A DNA stretch of 64,000 nucleotides from Anaerolineae bacterium (GTDB lineage: Bacteria; Chloroflexota; Anaerolineae; Aggregatilineales; UBA2796), in NCBI GenBank assembly GCA_019637555.1, contig JAHBVK010000007.1, positions 62,001 through 126,000 on the forward strand, in the 5' to 3' direction. This document shows, piece by piece, positions 7,491 to 16,199 of this stretch (within the stretch, counting starts at the first letter, position 1; the number at the start of each line of letters is the position of its first letter). Both the position numbers and the translations under genes were made by a program. Below the pieces are notes generated by a model that saw nothing but the letters and a program-made list of their open reading frames with translations, did no database searches and had not been told where the DNA came from.

Positions 7491-8897
7491 TCACGCCTGT
7501 GCCAGCGAGGGCAGCAGCGCCGACCACTGTTCGGTGGTTGCCTTCAAATTCACCACGTTATCGAAGCCGTGTTTCTGCAGCACACTTGCTGCGATCTGCG
7601 AACGCACGCCACTGGCGCAATAGGTAACGATTGTACCCGTGCGCGGCAGTTGATCCAGATAACGGGGCAGTGTGCCGTAGAAAATATGTCGGGCGTTGGG
7701 CAAATGCACCTCGGCAAACTCACCCGATCCACGCACATCGAGGAGCAGAGTATCCGGTTTTGCTGCCAGCTCTGCGAATTGCTCTACCGAGATCGTCCGC
7801 AACGTCTGCGCGTCTTTGCCGATCAGCTCACTGCTGAAATAACCGCCGACGTTATCCACGCCAATATCGTAGAGTGCTTCTAGCAGAGGCTGGATCAGCG
7901 CATCTGGCTCCAGTATCAGGTACAGCGGACGCTGATAGTCTACGAACCAACCAACGTAAGTGGAGAAAGAATTGCTGGAAGCGGGGATACTGATCGCTCC
8001 GGCAACATGTGCGCGAGCAAAAGCGTTGAGACGGCGTACATCAACCACCAGATCGCCAGCTTCTAGCACCTTATCCAATGCCAGTTGATTTAGTGGCTGC
8101 GGTTCTCTCAATGTTTTGATCAGCGCCGCCCCTTCTTTGTTCACCTTCTTCATCTGGGCAAAGTAGCGCGGCGCTTCCGGCTGATCAGTGAGCAGCCAGA
8201 TCGCAAACTGATCTTCCGTTGGCTGCTGAAAGGCGGGGTTGAACATCTTTTCGTATCCAAGTGTGGTCGAGGGGATTGCGCCAAGTGCCTTCCCACAGGC
8301 ACTGCCTGCGCCATGTCCGGGCCAGATTTGCAGATAATCAGGATAGTCTTTGAATCGCTGCACCGAATGGTATTGCTGTCTCGCCCCAAGTTCTTTTGTG
8401 TTGGCGATGCCAGCGGCTTCTTCCAGCAGATCGGGGCGTCCCACGTCACCAACGAACAGAAAATCGCCTGTAAAGATGCCCATTGGTTTGTTCGCGCCCG
8501 CCGTATCGGTGATCATGAAGCAGAGATGTTCGGGCGTATGCCCCGGTGTGTGGATCACTTCCACACGCACCTTGCCCACCATCCAATTGTCGCCGTCGTG
8601 CAGTAATCTAGCCTTAAGCGCACCTGCGTAAGCATACTTCCAATCGGCATCGCCCATATCGCTTAGATACACCTGAGCGCCAGTCGCTGCCGCCAGTTCA
8701 GGTACACCGCTGACGAAATCCGCGTGGATGTGCGTCTCGGTAATATGAGCGATGCGTAGCCCTTCTTCTTTGGCGGCTTTCAAATACGGCTCGATGTTGC
8801 GTATTGGATCGATAATCAGCGCTTCACCACAATCGGGACAGCCGATCATGTACGAGGCTTGTGCCAGTCGTTTGTCGTAGAAATACCTAAGCAGCAT
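7491..8897 (-). CDS. Persulfide dioxygenase-rhodanese fusion (CstB-like)
   Basis: This 468-residue protein has three parts. Residues 1-250 are a metallo-beta-lactamase-fold persulfide dioxygenase with the metal site HIHADF, HTPGHTPEH, TGDFLFVGDVGRPD and WPGHGAGSACGK. Residues about 265-360 are a rhodanese domain without an active-site Cys. Residues about 370-468 are a second rhodanese with the catalytic loop YCASGVRS (Cys427). This order matches CstB of Staphylococcus, which oxidises persulfides and passes sulfane sulfur to sulfite, forming thiosulfate. It should act in the cytoplasm in sulfide detoxification. No CstR-type repressor or sulfide:quinone reductase is adjacent. Domains are assigned with high confidence; the exact reaction follows from the family. 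Confidence 0.9.
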   Translation of the reverse strand: MLLRYFYDKRLAQASYMIGCPDCGEALIIDPIRNIEPYLKAAKEEGLRIAHITETHIHADFVSGVPELAAATGAQVYLSDMGDADWKYAYAGALKARLLHDGDNWMVGKVRVEVIHTPGHTPEHLCFMITDTAGANKPMGIFTGDFLFVGDVGRPDLLEEAAGIANTKELGARQQYHSVQRFKDYPDYLQIWPGHGAGSACGKALGAIPSTTLGYEKMFNPAFQQPTEDQFAIWLLTDQPEAPRYFAQMKKVNKEGAALIKTLREPQPLNQLALDKVLEAGDLVVDVRRLNAFARAHVAGAISIPASSNSFSTYVGWFVDYQRPLYLILEPDALIQPLLEALYDIGVDNVGGYFSSELIGKDAQTLRTISVEQFAELAAKPDTLLLDVRGSGEFAEVHLPNARHIFYGTLPRYLDQLPRTGTIVTYCASGVRSQIAASVLQKHGFDNVVNLKATTEQWSALLPSLAQA

Positions 8898-8982
8898 AAG
8901 CTAAATCCATCAGTTTTCCCTACCTGTTGTTCCTATTCTACGTCCTTCTCAGAAGGTTGGTTCTATCGAACCCATTTTTTGC

Positions 8983-10668
8983 TCATTTGCAGGCAGGATA
9001 AGCATGGCAAGCATCTTCCGCCAGCGTGCCATCGGGGTTGAAGCGCCCATTATTGATGTTGTTGAAGTCGAGCTTGTCGGGCGTGTTCGGATCGGGCATC
9101 ACGCAGTCAATCGCGCCATTCGGATTCTCCGGTACTCGCGCCACACTCAACGGCTGCTGCGGATTGAAATAGTTGTAGACGATTCGCGAAATCCCCTCAA
9201 TCGCTTCCCATGGTTTTAGCGTGCCCAGCCCTTCCTCGTTCGCCTGTGCTTCCCACATGTACACCGAGAGAATGTAGGTGCGCCCCGGCGAATAGACGAT
9301 GCCCGCATCTCCGACGTTTGCGCCGCTGAAAGAGGTACCGCCCCAGCCATTTTTATGGGCAATCTTTGTTCCTTCAGGTACACCCAACTCGATCAAGCGT
9401 CCGATGATGTTGCCACTCATCAGCTCGATCATTTGCTTACATTCATTCTGTGTATAGCGGTCCGGGAAAGCAGCACGTAGTCCGCTGTTATATTCTGCGC
9501 AGTCATAAATTTCTTGCAGCAGCGTCGCCATATCTTCTGCCGTTGTCTGGCTCCACGTATCAGCACGGGTGTTGAAATTAGGATTCGGATTGGTTTTGGG
9601 TCTGTCCACCACGATGGGTTTAGCGGTGGGATCGACCAGAATGTTCGCCGTGATGAAAGTATTGCGTGCGCCTAGCGTCTGTGCCACGTTGGTAGTTTGC
9701 CGTAATCCGGTTGCCATGCTGTTATCATCGGTATTCGACTGCATTAGCAAATTCGAGGCACTGTTGCTGCTGCACAAGATCGACGCACCTTGCAGCCACT
9801 TAATATTCACATCGAGCGTGGAATTGTTGTACCAGAAAGTGTCTAGCATAATCGGGATTTTGATCGTGCTCACAGCGGAGAAGGCGACATCACTGTTGAT
9901 GCTTAACTCTTCGCCCGTCAGCAAATCGATGATCTGAATTCCGGCAACGGTAGTCAAGCCATCGTTAGCGATGCCAGATGCCGCCAAATAAGTCGTGATC
10001 GCCTGCTTCAGAGTGTTCATGCTAGCGCCGGAGGCTGGTTCACTGCGTGTTGCCAGCGTCACCCGTCGATCATTGGGACGATTTAAGGCGTCGCGCACCA
10101 GATCGATAGACGTTTCCACGTCCATTTTCGACCCCGTCGCACCAGCACCGAAGCTCATCGTCGTCAGATCGAATGCTGCGCTGGATTGTGGTTGGTCGTA
10201 ACGGGCGGCTAAGTCCAGAAAGAACTCGCGCAGATCGGCTTCGCGGAAACTAGCATTCAGCGGGATACTGATCGGATCACTGGGACGCCGCCATAGGTAG
10301 TTCCAGAAATCACCCCAGTAATTATTGGTACTTGCCAGCCGTGACTGCACTTCGCTACGCAGCAGTTCAGTGTTCACGCGAAAGCCAATTGCCGCCGGAT
10401 TCAACAGTATCGTGTTACCGCGATACTCCAGCACCACAGGCTGATTGTAGACGCCTTCTACCGTCGCCATCGCTTCTTGCAGCGTCAACCCGGTGACGGG
10501 AATATCTGCAACGGTGATGTCAGTTTGCAGTAGATCACGGTTCTGAGCGTAACGCGCTAGGTGGTACGCGAATAAGATCAGCGCGGCGAGGAGCAGACCA
10601 GACGACAGCAAGCTCAATACGGGGATGCGGATGCCGCGTTGGCGCGTACCAATTCCTTTGACGGTCAT
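8983..10668 (-). CDS. Membrane-anchored serine hydrolase, class A beta-lactamase fold, with PG_binding_4-like N-terminus
   Basis: This 561-residue protein has a short basic N-terminus, one membrane helix (about residues 17-41), and an extracellular YoaR/VanW-type domain (about 50-165, with TLQEAMATVEGVYNQPVVLEY cut at its family-typical turn). The catalytic domain carries SxxK at Ser267-Lys270 (STIK), an SxN-like SSNSASN, and KNG at 439-441 (HKNGWGG) in place of KTG. It is thus an active-looking penicillin-recognising hydrolase outside the cell, either a beta-lactamase or a peptidoglycan-modifying enzyme. Fusion to a wall-binding domain favours the latter. Its start codon overlaps the stop of the NUDIX gene (ATGA, 10665-10668), so the two are co-translated. 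Confidence 0.82.
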   Translation of the reverse strand: MTVKGIGTRQRGIRIPVLSLLSSGLLLAALILFAYHLARYAQNRDLLQTDITVADIPVTGLTLQEAMATVEGVYNQPVVLEYRGNTILLNPAAIGFRVNTELLRSEVQSRLASTNNYWGDFWNYLWRRPSDPISIPLNASFREADLREFFLDLAARYDQPQSSAAFDLTTMSFGAGATGSKMDVETSIDLVRDALNRPNDRRVTLATRSEPASGASMNTLKQAITTYLAASGIANDGLTTVAGIQIIDLLTGEELSINSDVAFSAVSTIKIPIMLDTFWYNNSTLDVNIKWLQGASILCSSNSASNLLMQSNTDDNSMATGLRQTTNVAQTLGARNTFITANILVDPTAKPIVVDRPKTNPNPNFNTRADTWSQTTAEDMATLLQEIYDCAEYNSGLRAAFPDRYTQNECKQMIELMSGNIIGRLIELGVPEGTKIAHKNGWGGTSFSGANVGDAGIVYSPGRTYILSVYMWEAQANEEGLGTLKPWEAIEGISRIVYNYFNPQQPLSVARVPENPNGAIDCVMPDPNTPDKLDFNNINNGRFNPDGTLAEDACHAYPACK

Positions 10669-11159
10669 ACAGCTACCTTCGTAAACACTCCCTGTTCAAA
10701 CGCTGCTGCCACAGCGCGGGCATGAAAACGCACTAATGGCACACTTTCATGCGGGTCAATCCAACGATAAGCCAGCAGTTCGCTACTCAACTTTACTTCA
10801 CCTGCATCAACTGGCGCATAACACAGATAGCAGATGTCCAGGTGGCGGCTGAGGAACGGTGTATGCTCCACCAGCAGCGGGCGGATGACCTGCACGTTCA
10901 GCCCTGTTTCTTCCTGCACTTCACGGCGCACGGTATCAGCGGGGTCTTCCTTGCGGGACATCCAACCACCGGGCAACCCCCAAGGATATTTGGGATGAAA
11001 AACGTGCTCCACGATTAGCACTTCGCCCTTATCGTTGTACACAACACCCACTGCGCCGACGGTACGCCACGGTTGCCATAAACGCATGATGTGAATGGCA
11101 AGCTCACCCGTCCATGGTAGACGTTTGAGCCAATTTGCTACTGTTCGTCTATTGATCAT
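10665..11159 (-). CDS. NUDIX hydrolase
   Basis: This 164-residue protein carries a full NUDIX box, G-x5-E-x7-REVQEETGL, beginning in GGWMSRKEDPADT. That is the Mg2+-binding loop that cleaves nucleoside diphosphates linked to another group. The flanking strands VGAVGVVYNDKGEVLIVEH and PFLSRHLDICYLCYAP fit the fold. The substrate is not defined by the sequence. I used ATG 11159; a TTG at 11195 would add 12 residues, and neither has a clear ribosome-binding site. The stop overlaps the start of the wall-anchored serine hydrolase by 4 bp. The pairing is odd, because one product is cytoplasmic and the other exported. Confidence 0.88.
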   Translation of the reverse strand: MINRRTVANWLKRLPWTGELAIHIMRLWQPWRTVGAVGVVYNDKGEVLIVEHVFHPKYPWGLPGGWMSRKEDPADTVRREVQEETGLNVQVIRPLLVEHTPFLSRHLDICYLCYAPVDAGEVKLSSELLAYRWIDPHESVPLVRFHARAVAAAFEQGVFTKVAV

Positions 11160-11367
11160 GGTAGGAAAGCATAGCGCAGCTTGATGAGAAGGCAATGAGG
11201 GGTGGGCAAACGTTGAATTGTGATACTGCTAGCGTCAAGAAACTTTTCGTTACAAGCTTTGACATCCATGCGGATCATCATGCCCATCTGATGACAAACT
11301 TCCTTGAGCTTGCCCGCTTGACTCTGCTACATTGAAACTACAGCACAGCAATTGTTCGAGGTACATC

Positions 11368-11994
11368 ATGGTTTTAAGTCGCAGCATTCGCCGCGTAACT
11401 GTTCTTGCCGCTATTCTGATTATGGTTGTTGGCTGCGATGCACTAACTCCTGCACCCACGCCTACGCCCGAATTGGTAAGTGTTATCGATCCGCCTGTGC
11501 AGATCGCCAACTTTACGCTTACCGATCAATACGGCAATCCCGCGCACCTTAGTGACTACAGCGGGAAGTTAGTTTTGCTGGCATTCGGTTATACGCATTG
11601 CCCTGATGTCTGCCCTGTAACGCTGGCGCACTTCAAGTTGGTCAAAATGATTCTGGGTGACCAAGCCGCTAAAGTAGCATTCCTCTTCATCAGTGTCGAT
11701 GGCAAACGCGATACTCCCACACGCTTGAAGGAATATCTTCCCTCTTTTGATGCATCGTTTGTTGGTGTGATGGGAACCGATGCGACAGTGCGGGCGATCA
11801 TTACTGAATTCGGCGGCACTTATACTCTCAATGACGGTGGTGGTTTGCGCATCGAGTATACAGTTGATCACACAGCGGCATCGTTTGCTTTGGATGGCAG
11901 TGGCAAGTGGATTCGCAAGTACGCTTACGGTACCGAACCTGAAGTTATTGCCGCTGATTTGCAGAACGCACTAAATTCTCAGGTGGGGGCGTAA
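11368..11994 (+). CDS. SCO1/SenC family copper chaperone, lipoprotein
   Basis: This 208-residue protein has an N-terminal signal with lipobox VVGC (Cys23), a Pro/Thr linker (PAPTPTPE) and a thioredoxin-like SCO domain. Copper ligands are visible: CPDVC (Cys78, Cys82) and His168 in VDHTA. SCO proteins deliver copper or reduce the CuA cysteines during cytochrome c oxidase assembly, on the outer face of the membrane. ATG 11368 is chosen because CGAGG lies just upstream and the signal peptide begins there; a TTG at 11332 would add an unlikely polar extension. A membrane-anchored cytochrome c follows 4 bp downstream, so the pair likely serves the same oxidase. The oxidase subunits are not in this window. 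Confidence 0.9.
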   Translation: MVLSRSIRRVTVLAAILIMVVGCDALTPAPTPTPELVSVIDPPVQIANFTLTDQYGNPAHLSDYSGKLVLLAFGYTHCPDVCPVTLAHFKLVKMILGDQAAKVAFLFISVDGKRDTPTRLKEYLPSFDASFVGVMGTDATVRAIITEFGGTYTLNDGGGLRIEYTVDHTAASFALDGSGKWIRKYAYGTEPEVIAADLQNALNSQVGA

Positions 11995-11998
11995 TTCG

Positions 11999-12601
11999 AT
12001 GCAATTCAAGACGATGACAACCACAAAGTCATTGCAGGTAATCGTGTGGATCGGCGCGATAGTCCTGATGTTTGGTATTGGGCTGACGATGAGCATGTTG
12101 ATCGACGGGTTTGCAGCCAATAGCGATATCAAAGCACCTACACTAAGTCCGGGGCAGTTGACCGCCACACAGCTTTGTGTCGCTGCTACATCAGCGGCGG
12201 GCGGCTACGTACTGATCTGGGAGATTTACGGCACACCTACCAAGACTCCGACCATTGGTGGCGAAGTCCTTACTGCGACGCCCGTGCCAACGGAAATTGC
12301 TTTTAGTGGCGACGCCGAACGAGGCAATGCGATTTTTAATGGCGTCGGCAATTGCGCATCATGTCATTCTACGGGAACAGGCGCACAATCAAGCATTGGT
12401 CCTGATCTTCAGGGGATCGCGGTGCGGGCGGCGAACAAACTACCGGGACTCAGCGCAGCAGCTTACTTACGTACCGTGATCCTTGATCCTTCGCGCGTTG
12501 TTCCGCTGACCAAACCGGGGGTTATGCCGATCAGCTATCGCAGCACCTTAAACGAACAGCAGATCAATGACGTGATTACCTACTTGATGACACTCAAATA
12601 G
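11999..12601 (+). CDS. Membrane-anchored monohaem cytochrome c
   Basis: This 200-residue protein has one N-terminal membrane helix (about residues 12-35) followed by a linker rich in Thr/Pro (TKTPTIGG, TATPVPTE). The class I cytochrome c domain has haem site CASCH (Cys119, Cys122, His123) and a likely axial Met in KPGVMPISY. The C-terminal helix LNEQQINDVITYLMTLK is typical. It should carry electrons on the outer membrane face, to or from a haem-copper oxidase. It begins 4 bp after the SCO1 stop, strongly suggesting one transcript and a shared role in terminal respiration. Confidence 0.9.
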   Translation: MQFKTMTTTKSLQVIVWIGAIVLMFGIGLTMSMLIDGFAANSDIKAPTLSPGQLTATQLCVAATSAAGGYVLIWEIYGTPTKTPTIGGEVLTATPVPTEIAFSGDAERGNAIFNGVGNCASCHSTGTGAQSSIGPDLQGIAVRAANKLPGLSAAAYLRTVILDPSRVVPLTKPGVMPISYRSTLNEQQINDVITYLMTLK

Positions 12602-12662
12602 GCGGCAACTCATTCCGATAGATTAGTGTCGTTGACCTTGAGGAGTCGGACAAGTAGTTGAG

Positions 12663-13133
12663 CTACTTTAGCAGCGCCGCGAACTGTTCGCAGTGTTCCG
12701 CCTCATGCAGCGCCATCCGCCGCACCTGACTGAACACGCTGTGATTACGTCCGCCGATATTGGCAGTCTTCAGCCAAGCATCTTCAGGTAGATTTCTCAG
12801 TACGCGCAGCAGTTCAGCACGTTTGAGCGTGAACGCCTGAAACGAATCGGCAAAACCTAGAGTGGAGTAAAGGGTAGTTTTCGCCCAGCGGCGTTCATCC
12901 AGCAATGGCAGCGTTGGCTGATCTTCCGTCAGCATGGCGTAGATGCTGAACGTCCAGATTTCCTCACAGCTACGCAAGTGTGCCAATATCTCCACTGCTG
13001 ACCAATCGCGATTAGTGGGTGTTTGCGTTAACTGTGCTTCATCGCGTCCTGCCACATACTGGCTGATGCGCTGCGGAGTCTCCTCCAACAACGCTACTTG
13101 TTTGCGAATTTCGGCGGGACTTGCTTTAGGCAT
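12663..13133 (-). CDS. DinB-superfamily protein
   Basis: This 156-residue helical protein has a likely metal site of His residues in EILAHLRSCEE and in the C-terminal helix ALHEAEHCEQ. The segment NRDWSAVEILAHL is characteristic of DinB_2 proteins. These are four-helix-bundle, metal-binding proteins; some are thiol-dependent transferases and most are uncharacterised. It is followed on the same strand by no close gene, and it lies 24 bp downstream of the FtsB/DivIC-like gene. No specific function can be assigned. Confidence 0.75.
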   Translation of the reverse strand: MPKASPAEIRKQVALLEETPQRISQYVAGRDEAQLTQTPTNRDWSAVEILAHLRSCEEIWTFSIYAMLTEDQPTLPLLDERRWAKTTLYSTLGFADSFQAFTLKRAELLRVLRNLPEDAWLKTANIGGRNHSVFSQVRRMALHEAEHCEQFAALLK

Positions 13134-13157
13134 AAGCTTACCAACCGTTGTATCTGA

Positions 13158-13721
13158 TCAGCGCGACTCGCCGGGAGCAGGATCATCAAAGAATAATTGC
13201 CACCATAGCGTGGAATTACGTACATCAGTATCGCTTGCCATTGAAGGTGGTGCGATCAAGGGTGTTGGAATTGGGGTCGCTTGCTGCCGACCCGGCACAG
13301 GCACAATCAGCACCTCACCTTGCTTGACCATTTTGCCTTCCTGGCTGCGCGCCCATTGTTCTACGAACGCATCGCTATCCACGAAATCGCTTTGTACCTT
13401 GAGTGCAGTAGCACGAATTTGCTCTGATTGGATAGTCGCTTGCAAGACGCGTAATTCCGCCTGAATGCGCTGTCCGGCGGCGATGCGACCGCTGAAGTTG
13501 ATCGCCAGTAGTAGGCTGATTGCAAGGATCGAACCGAACACAATCTGCATACTCGATGGTTGCTTGATCTGCTGCGCTCGTGGTGTTGATTTAGTGCCTG
13601 CTGATGTGGAAGTGGATGCAGGCGTCGACACCGGCTTCGAGCGCAACGATTTGCTTGTCGGAGCGCGACTCGGCGGCGGTGTCGATTTGGGACGTGGCGT
13701 TGAAGATGGCTGTTCGGTCAT
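13158..13721 (-). CDS. FtsB/DivIC-like septum formation initiator
   Basis: This 187-residue protein has a long Ser/Thr/Pro-rich cytoplasmic N-terminus (1-55), one membrane helix (about 58-78), a short coiled coil (AAGQRIQAELRVLQATIQSEQ) and the FtsB/DivIC/FtsL signature VEQWARSQEGKMVKQGEVL. Such proteins join the divisome through coiled-coil partners and sit in the cytoplasmic membrane with the C-terminus outside. The 55-residue disordered N-terminus is longer than usual. It lies 37 bp downstream of recA on the same strand, so it may be read through from there. No other divisome gene is adjacent. Confidence 0.78.
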   Translation of the reverse strand: MTEQPSSTPRPKSTPPPSRAPTSKSLRSKPVSTPASTSTSAGTKSTPRAQQIKQPSSMQIVFGSILAISLLLAINFSGRIAAGQRIQAELRVLQATIQSEQIRATALKVQSDFVDSDAFVEQWARSQEGKMVKQGEVLIVPVPGRQQATPIPTPLIAPPSMASDTDVRNSTLWWQLFFDDPAPGESR

Positions 13722-13758
13722 CGCTCGGCGCAGCGTTAAACTGCTTTACCTTACTAAC

Positions 13759-14751
13759 CTAGACCAGCCCGTACTGAGCGCGAATCGCCGTTTCGATCTC
13801 GCGTGCTACAGCCGGATTCTTCTTCAGGAACTCTTTGGCATTCTCGCGTCCCTGACCGAGCAAGCCATCGTTATAACGGAAGAACGCCCCTTTTTTCTCG
13901 ATCAATTCCAGTGCCGTGCCAATGTCCAGAATATCGCCCGTCTTACTGATTCCTTCGTTAAACATGATGTCGAACTCGGCTTCTTTGAAAGGCGGCGAAA
14001 CTTTATTTTTGGTCACGCGCACGCGGGTGCGGTTGCCCGTATCTTCCTCACCCTGCTTGATCGCTTGAATGCGGCGAATATCCAGACGCACACTAGCGTA
14101 GAACTTGAGTGCGCGTCCACCAGTGGTCGTCTCTGGACTGCCGAACATCACGCCGATTTTTTCGCGGATCTGGTTGGTGAAGATCATGACACACTGCGAA
14201 TGCTTGATCGCGCCGGAGAGTTTACGCAGCGCCTGACTCATCAACCGCGCCTGCAAACCGACGTGTGAATCGCCCATCTCGCCTTCCAACTCGGCTTTCG
14301 GGACGAGCGCCGCCACGCTATCCAACACGATCACCTCGAAAACGCCAGAACGCACCAGTGTTTCGCAGATGTCCAGCGCCTGTTCACCTGTATCTGGCTG
14401 CGAGACGTACAGGTTATTGACATCGACGCCAACGCGTGCCGCATAGATCGGGTCGAGGGCATGTTCCATGTCAATGAATGCGCAGATACCGCCCGCCTTC
14501 TGTGCTTCTGCAATCACGTGCAAGCACAACGTCGTTTTACCGGAGCTTTCAGGACCGTAAATCTCAGTGATACGTCCGCGCGGCAAGCCCCCCACCCCGA
14601 TGGCAATATCTAGCGCCAGTGAACCGCTTGGAATCGACTGCACCTGCAAATGCTGAGCGTCGCCAAGTTTCAAAATTGTGCCATCGCCAAAGCGCTTGGT
14701 CAGCTCCGAGACGGCTGCATCAATCGCCTTACTCTTGCCTTCTTCCGCCAT
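13759..14751 (-). CDS. recA: RecA recombinase, copy 1
   Basis: This 330-residue RecA is complete. It has Walker A GPESSGKT (66-73), Walker B-type [11 protein letters not shown]1/L2 loop regions around [11 protein letters not shown] and [22 protein letters not shown], and the MAW-like [11 protein letters not shown]. It forms filaments on ssDNA for recombination and repair. It ends at RAQYGLV with no acidic tail, unlike the second copy, which keeps one. The region upstream (14752-14902) has no GAAC-N4-GTTC box, so this copy is probably expressed constitutively. The FtsB-like gene follows 37 bp downstream. The two RecAs are about four-fifths alike by eye. Confidence 0.97.
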   Translation of the reverse strand: MAEEGKSKAIDAAVSELTKRFGDGTILKLGDAQHLQVQSIPSGSLALDIAIGVGGLPRGRITEIYGPESSGKTTLCLHVIAEAQKAGGICAFIDMEHALDPIYAARVGVDVNNLYVSQPDTGEQALDICETLVRSGVFEVIVLDSVAALVPKAELEGEMGDSHVGLQARLMSQALRKLSGAIKHSQCVMIFTNQIREKIGVMFGSPETTTGGRALKFYASVRLDIRRIQAIKQGEEDTGNRTRVRVTKNKVSPPFKEAEFDIMFNEGISKTGDILDIGTALELIEKKGAFFRYNDGLLGQGRENAKEFLKKNPAVAREIETAIRAQYGLV

Positions 14752-14902
14752 ATGAACCTCTGTCGACCTTATGGCAACCGATCCGTGATCGGGTCAGTTT
14801 TTGTCGTAATTGCCGAACGATGAGTGTACCGTTAACCTTTTGAATCTTCAATTGTGGAGCGAGTATGCTAAAATGCAATCATCATTCACAAGGGAGTTTA
14901 AT

Positions 14903-15190
14903 GTGTCCGATCCCAATCAGCGTGATTTCGGGGAAGTCCCGCCCGTCGAAGAATTTATGGTGGAACCTGCTAGCCGAGACGATAGTTTACTGGATTTGAT
15001 CAGCGATCTGATCGGTCAGTCCAATACCAATTATGCCAAGACACTGTTGGCTTCTGCCCAGCAAAAGAGCGATCAGGCATGGACACACTTCAATGAGGGC
15101 TTCGACCTCGATGACGATATTCAGAAGTTAACCATCTTCCATCTAATGTCCGGCATGGCGGGGCAGCATCGTCACAAGACGGCTCAGTAA
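14903..15190 (+). CDS. Small acidic protein of unknown function
   Basis: This 95-residue protein begins at a GTG with AAGGGAG at 14890-14896, six bases upstream. Earlier in-frame starts lack a ribosome-binding site. It is acidic in its first half (FGEVPPVEEFMVEPASRDDSLLDLISDLIG) and helical later, with a His-rich end (GQHRHKTAQ). It has no signal peptide, membrane segment or motif I recognise. It precedes a SMI1/KNR4-domain gene by 58 bp on the same strand, so a functional link is possible but unproven. It is divergent from recA copy 1. Confidence 0.65.
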   Translation: MSDPNQRDFGEVPPVEEFMVEPASRDDSLLDLISDLIGQSNTNYAKTLLASAQQKSDQAWTHFNEGFDLDDDIQKLTIFHLMSGMAGQHRHKTAQ

Positions 15191-15248
15191 TTCCGCCGCA
15201 ATGTCGGTTAATAGCACTGTTCTGCTGTGATTAGGAGCCATTATCCGC

Positions 15249-16187
15249 ATGCAGCAGCGCGATTGGGAATCGTTCCTTCACAGTTGGAGTGCTGCGCTGA
15301 TCGGGTATGCGCGAGTACACAGCGGTGAGTTTTCCGACGCGGAAGCATCCACTCTTTGGCTTGGCATGCCTGCTGCCACCAACGCCCAGATCACCGAAGC
15401 AGAACACAGACTCGGTATTACATTTCCTCCGTCCTATCTAGAATTTCTACAGATCAGCAACGGCTGGCGTTTTGGCGGCGTGTTCATTGATCGCTTGTAC
15501 GCGGTTGAGGAAGTCGGTTGGCTGCGCGATTTGCTGCCCGATCTGATCGAAGGGTGGGCATTAGGAGCAGGCGAGGAGGACGAATCAACGATCTTGCTGC
15601 GCCAAGCACTGATGATCTCTCCTTATGAGGACAGTGTGCTGCTGCTCATTCCCTCAATTCGCGATAATGACGGCGAGTGGCAAGCATGGTTCTTCAACGA
15701 TTGGAATCCGGGCGCTGATGATTTCCCCTCGTTCTGGCACTTGCTTCAACATTTGCACCAACAGTTAGCCAGCTTCGCCAGCGCCGATGATGACGACGAA
15801 ACTAGTACTTCAGTTGAAAACCCTGATCTCACCCCTAAAACGCAAGCGTTCTTCAAACAACTAGATCGCGCAGCAACGGCTCGCTTCCAAGAGTATTGGG
15901 AGGATCTGGCACAACGCTTTGCGACCGAAGCCCGCCTGACCGAGAAACTATCGCGCAAGCAAACAGAGACAGATGCCGCCCGCACCCGAGCCTTCGCCAC
16001 CGTGTTTAGTGAGGTATCAGCGTCGCTTCAAACGATCCTCAAGCGCAGCAGTAGCCGGACCATTGGAGATAGCGTCCAGCAGCTTGCTGATAATCTTCTT
16101 GCCACCGCCGCCCACGAATCGGATATGCATCGGCATGAGGCGCTGCGCAAGTGTGCCAACCGCTTGACCAATCGCCGCCGTATCTAA
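15249..16187 (+). CDS. SMI1/KNR4 (SUKH) domain protein
   Basis: This 312-residue protein has a SUKH domain at about residues 35-175. The key segment EAEHRLGITFPPSYLEFLQ with SNGWRF is the family hallmark, and WQAWFFNDW and FPSFWHLLQHL close the fold. The C-terminal 110 residues are helical and charged, possibly a coiled coil (ARLTEKLSRKQTETDAARTR). SUKH proteins are often immunity proteins against secreted toxins, but many are stand-alone regulators. No toxin, polymorphic secretion gene or other immunity gene is adjacent, so an immunity role is not supported here. ATG 15249 has a GGAG about 10 bases upstream. Confidence 0.78.
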   Translation: MQQRDWESFLHSWSAALIGYARVHSGEFSDAEASTLWLGMPAATNAQITEAEHRLGITFPPSYLEFLQISNGWRFGGVFIDRLYAVEEVGWLRDLLPDLIEGWALGAGEEDESTILLRQALMISPYEDSVLLLIPSIRDNDGEWQAWFFNDWNPGADDFPSFWHLLQHLHQQLASFASADDDDETSTSVENPDLTPKTQAFFKQLDRAATARFQEYWEDLAQRFATEARLTEKLSRKQTETDAARTRAFATVFSEVSASLQTILKRSSSRTIGDSVQQLADNLLATAAHESDMHRHEALRKCANRLTNRRRI

Positions 16188-16199
16188 TTTGTTGAGAGT

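Noticed and set aside
8959..8972. GGTTC-TATC-GAACC palindrome as a LexA box
   Set aside because: The half-sites are in the opposite order (GTTC-N4-GAAC) to the SOS consensus. It may be a weak hairpin between two genes.
15249..16187. Toxin/immunity locus around the SUKH protein
   Set aside because: No toxin, secretion or polymorphic-toxin gene is adjacent, so the SUKH domain alone is not enough.
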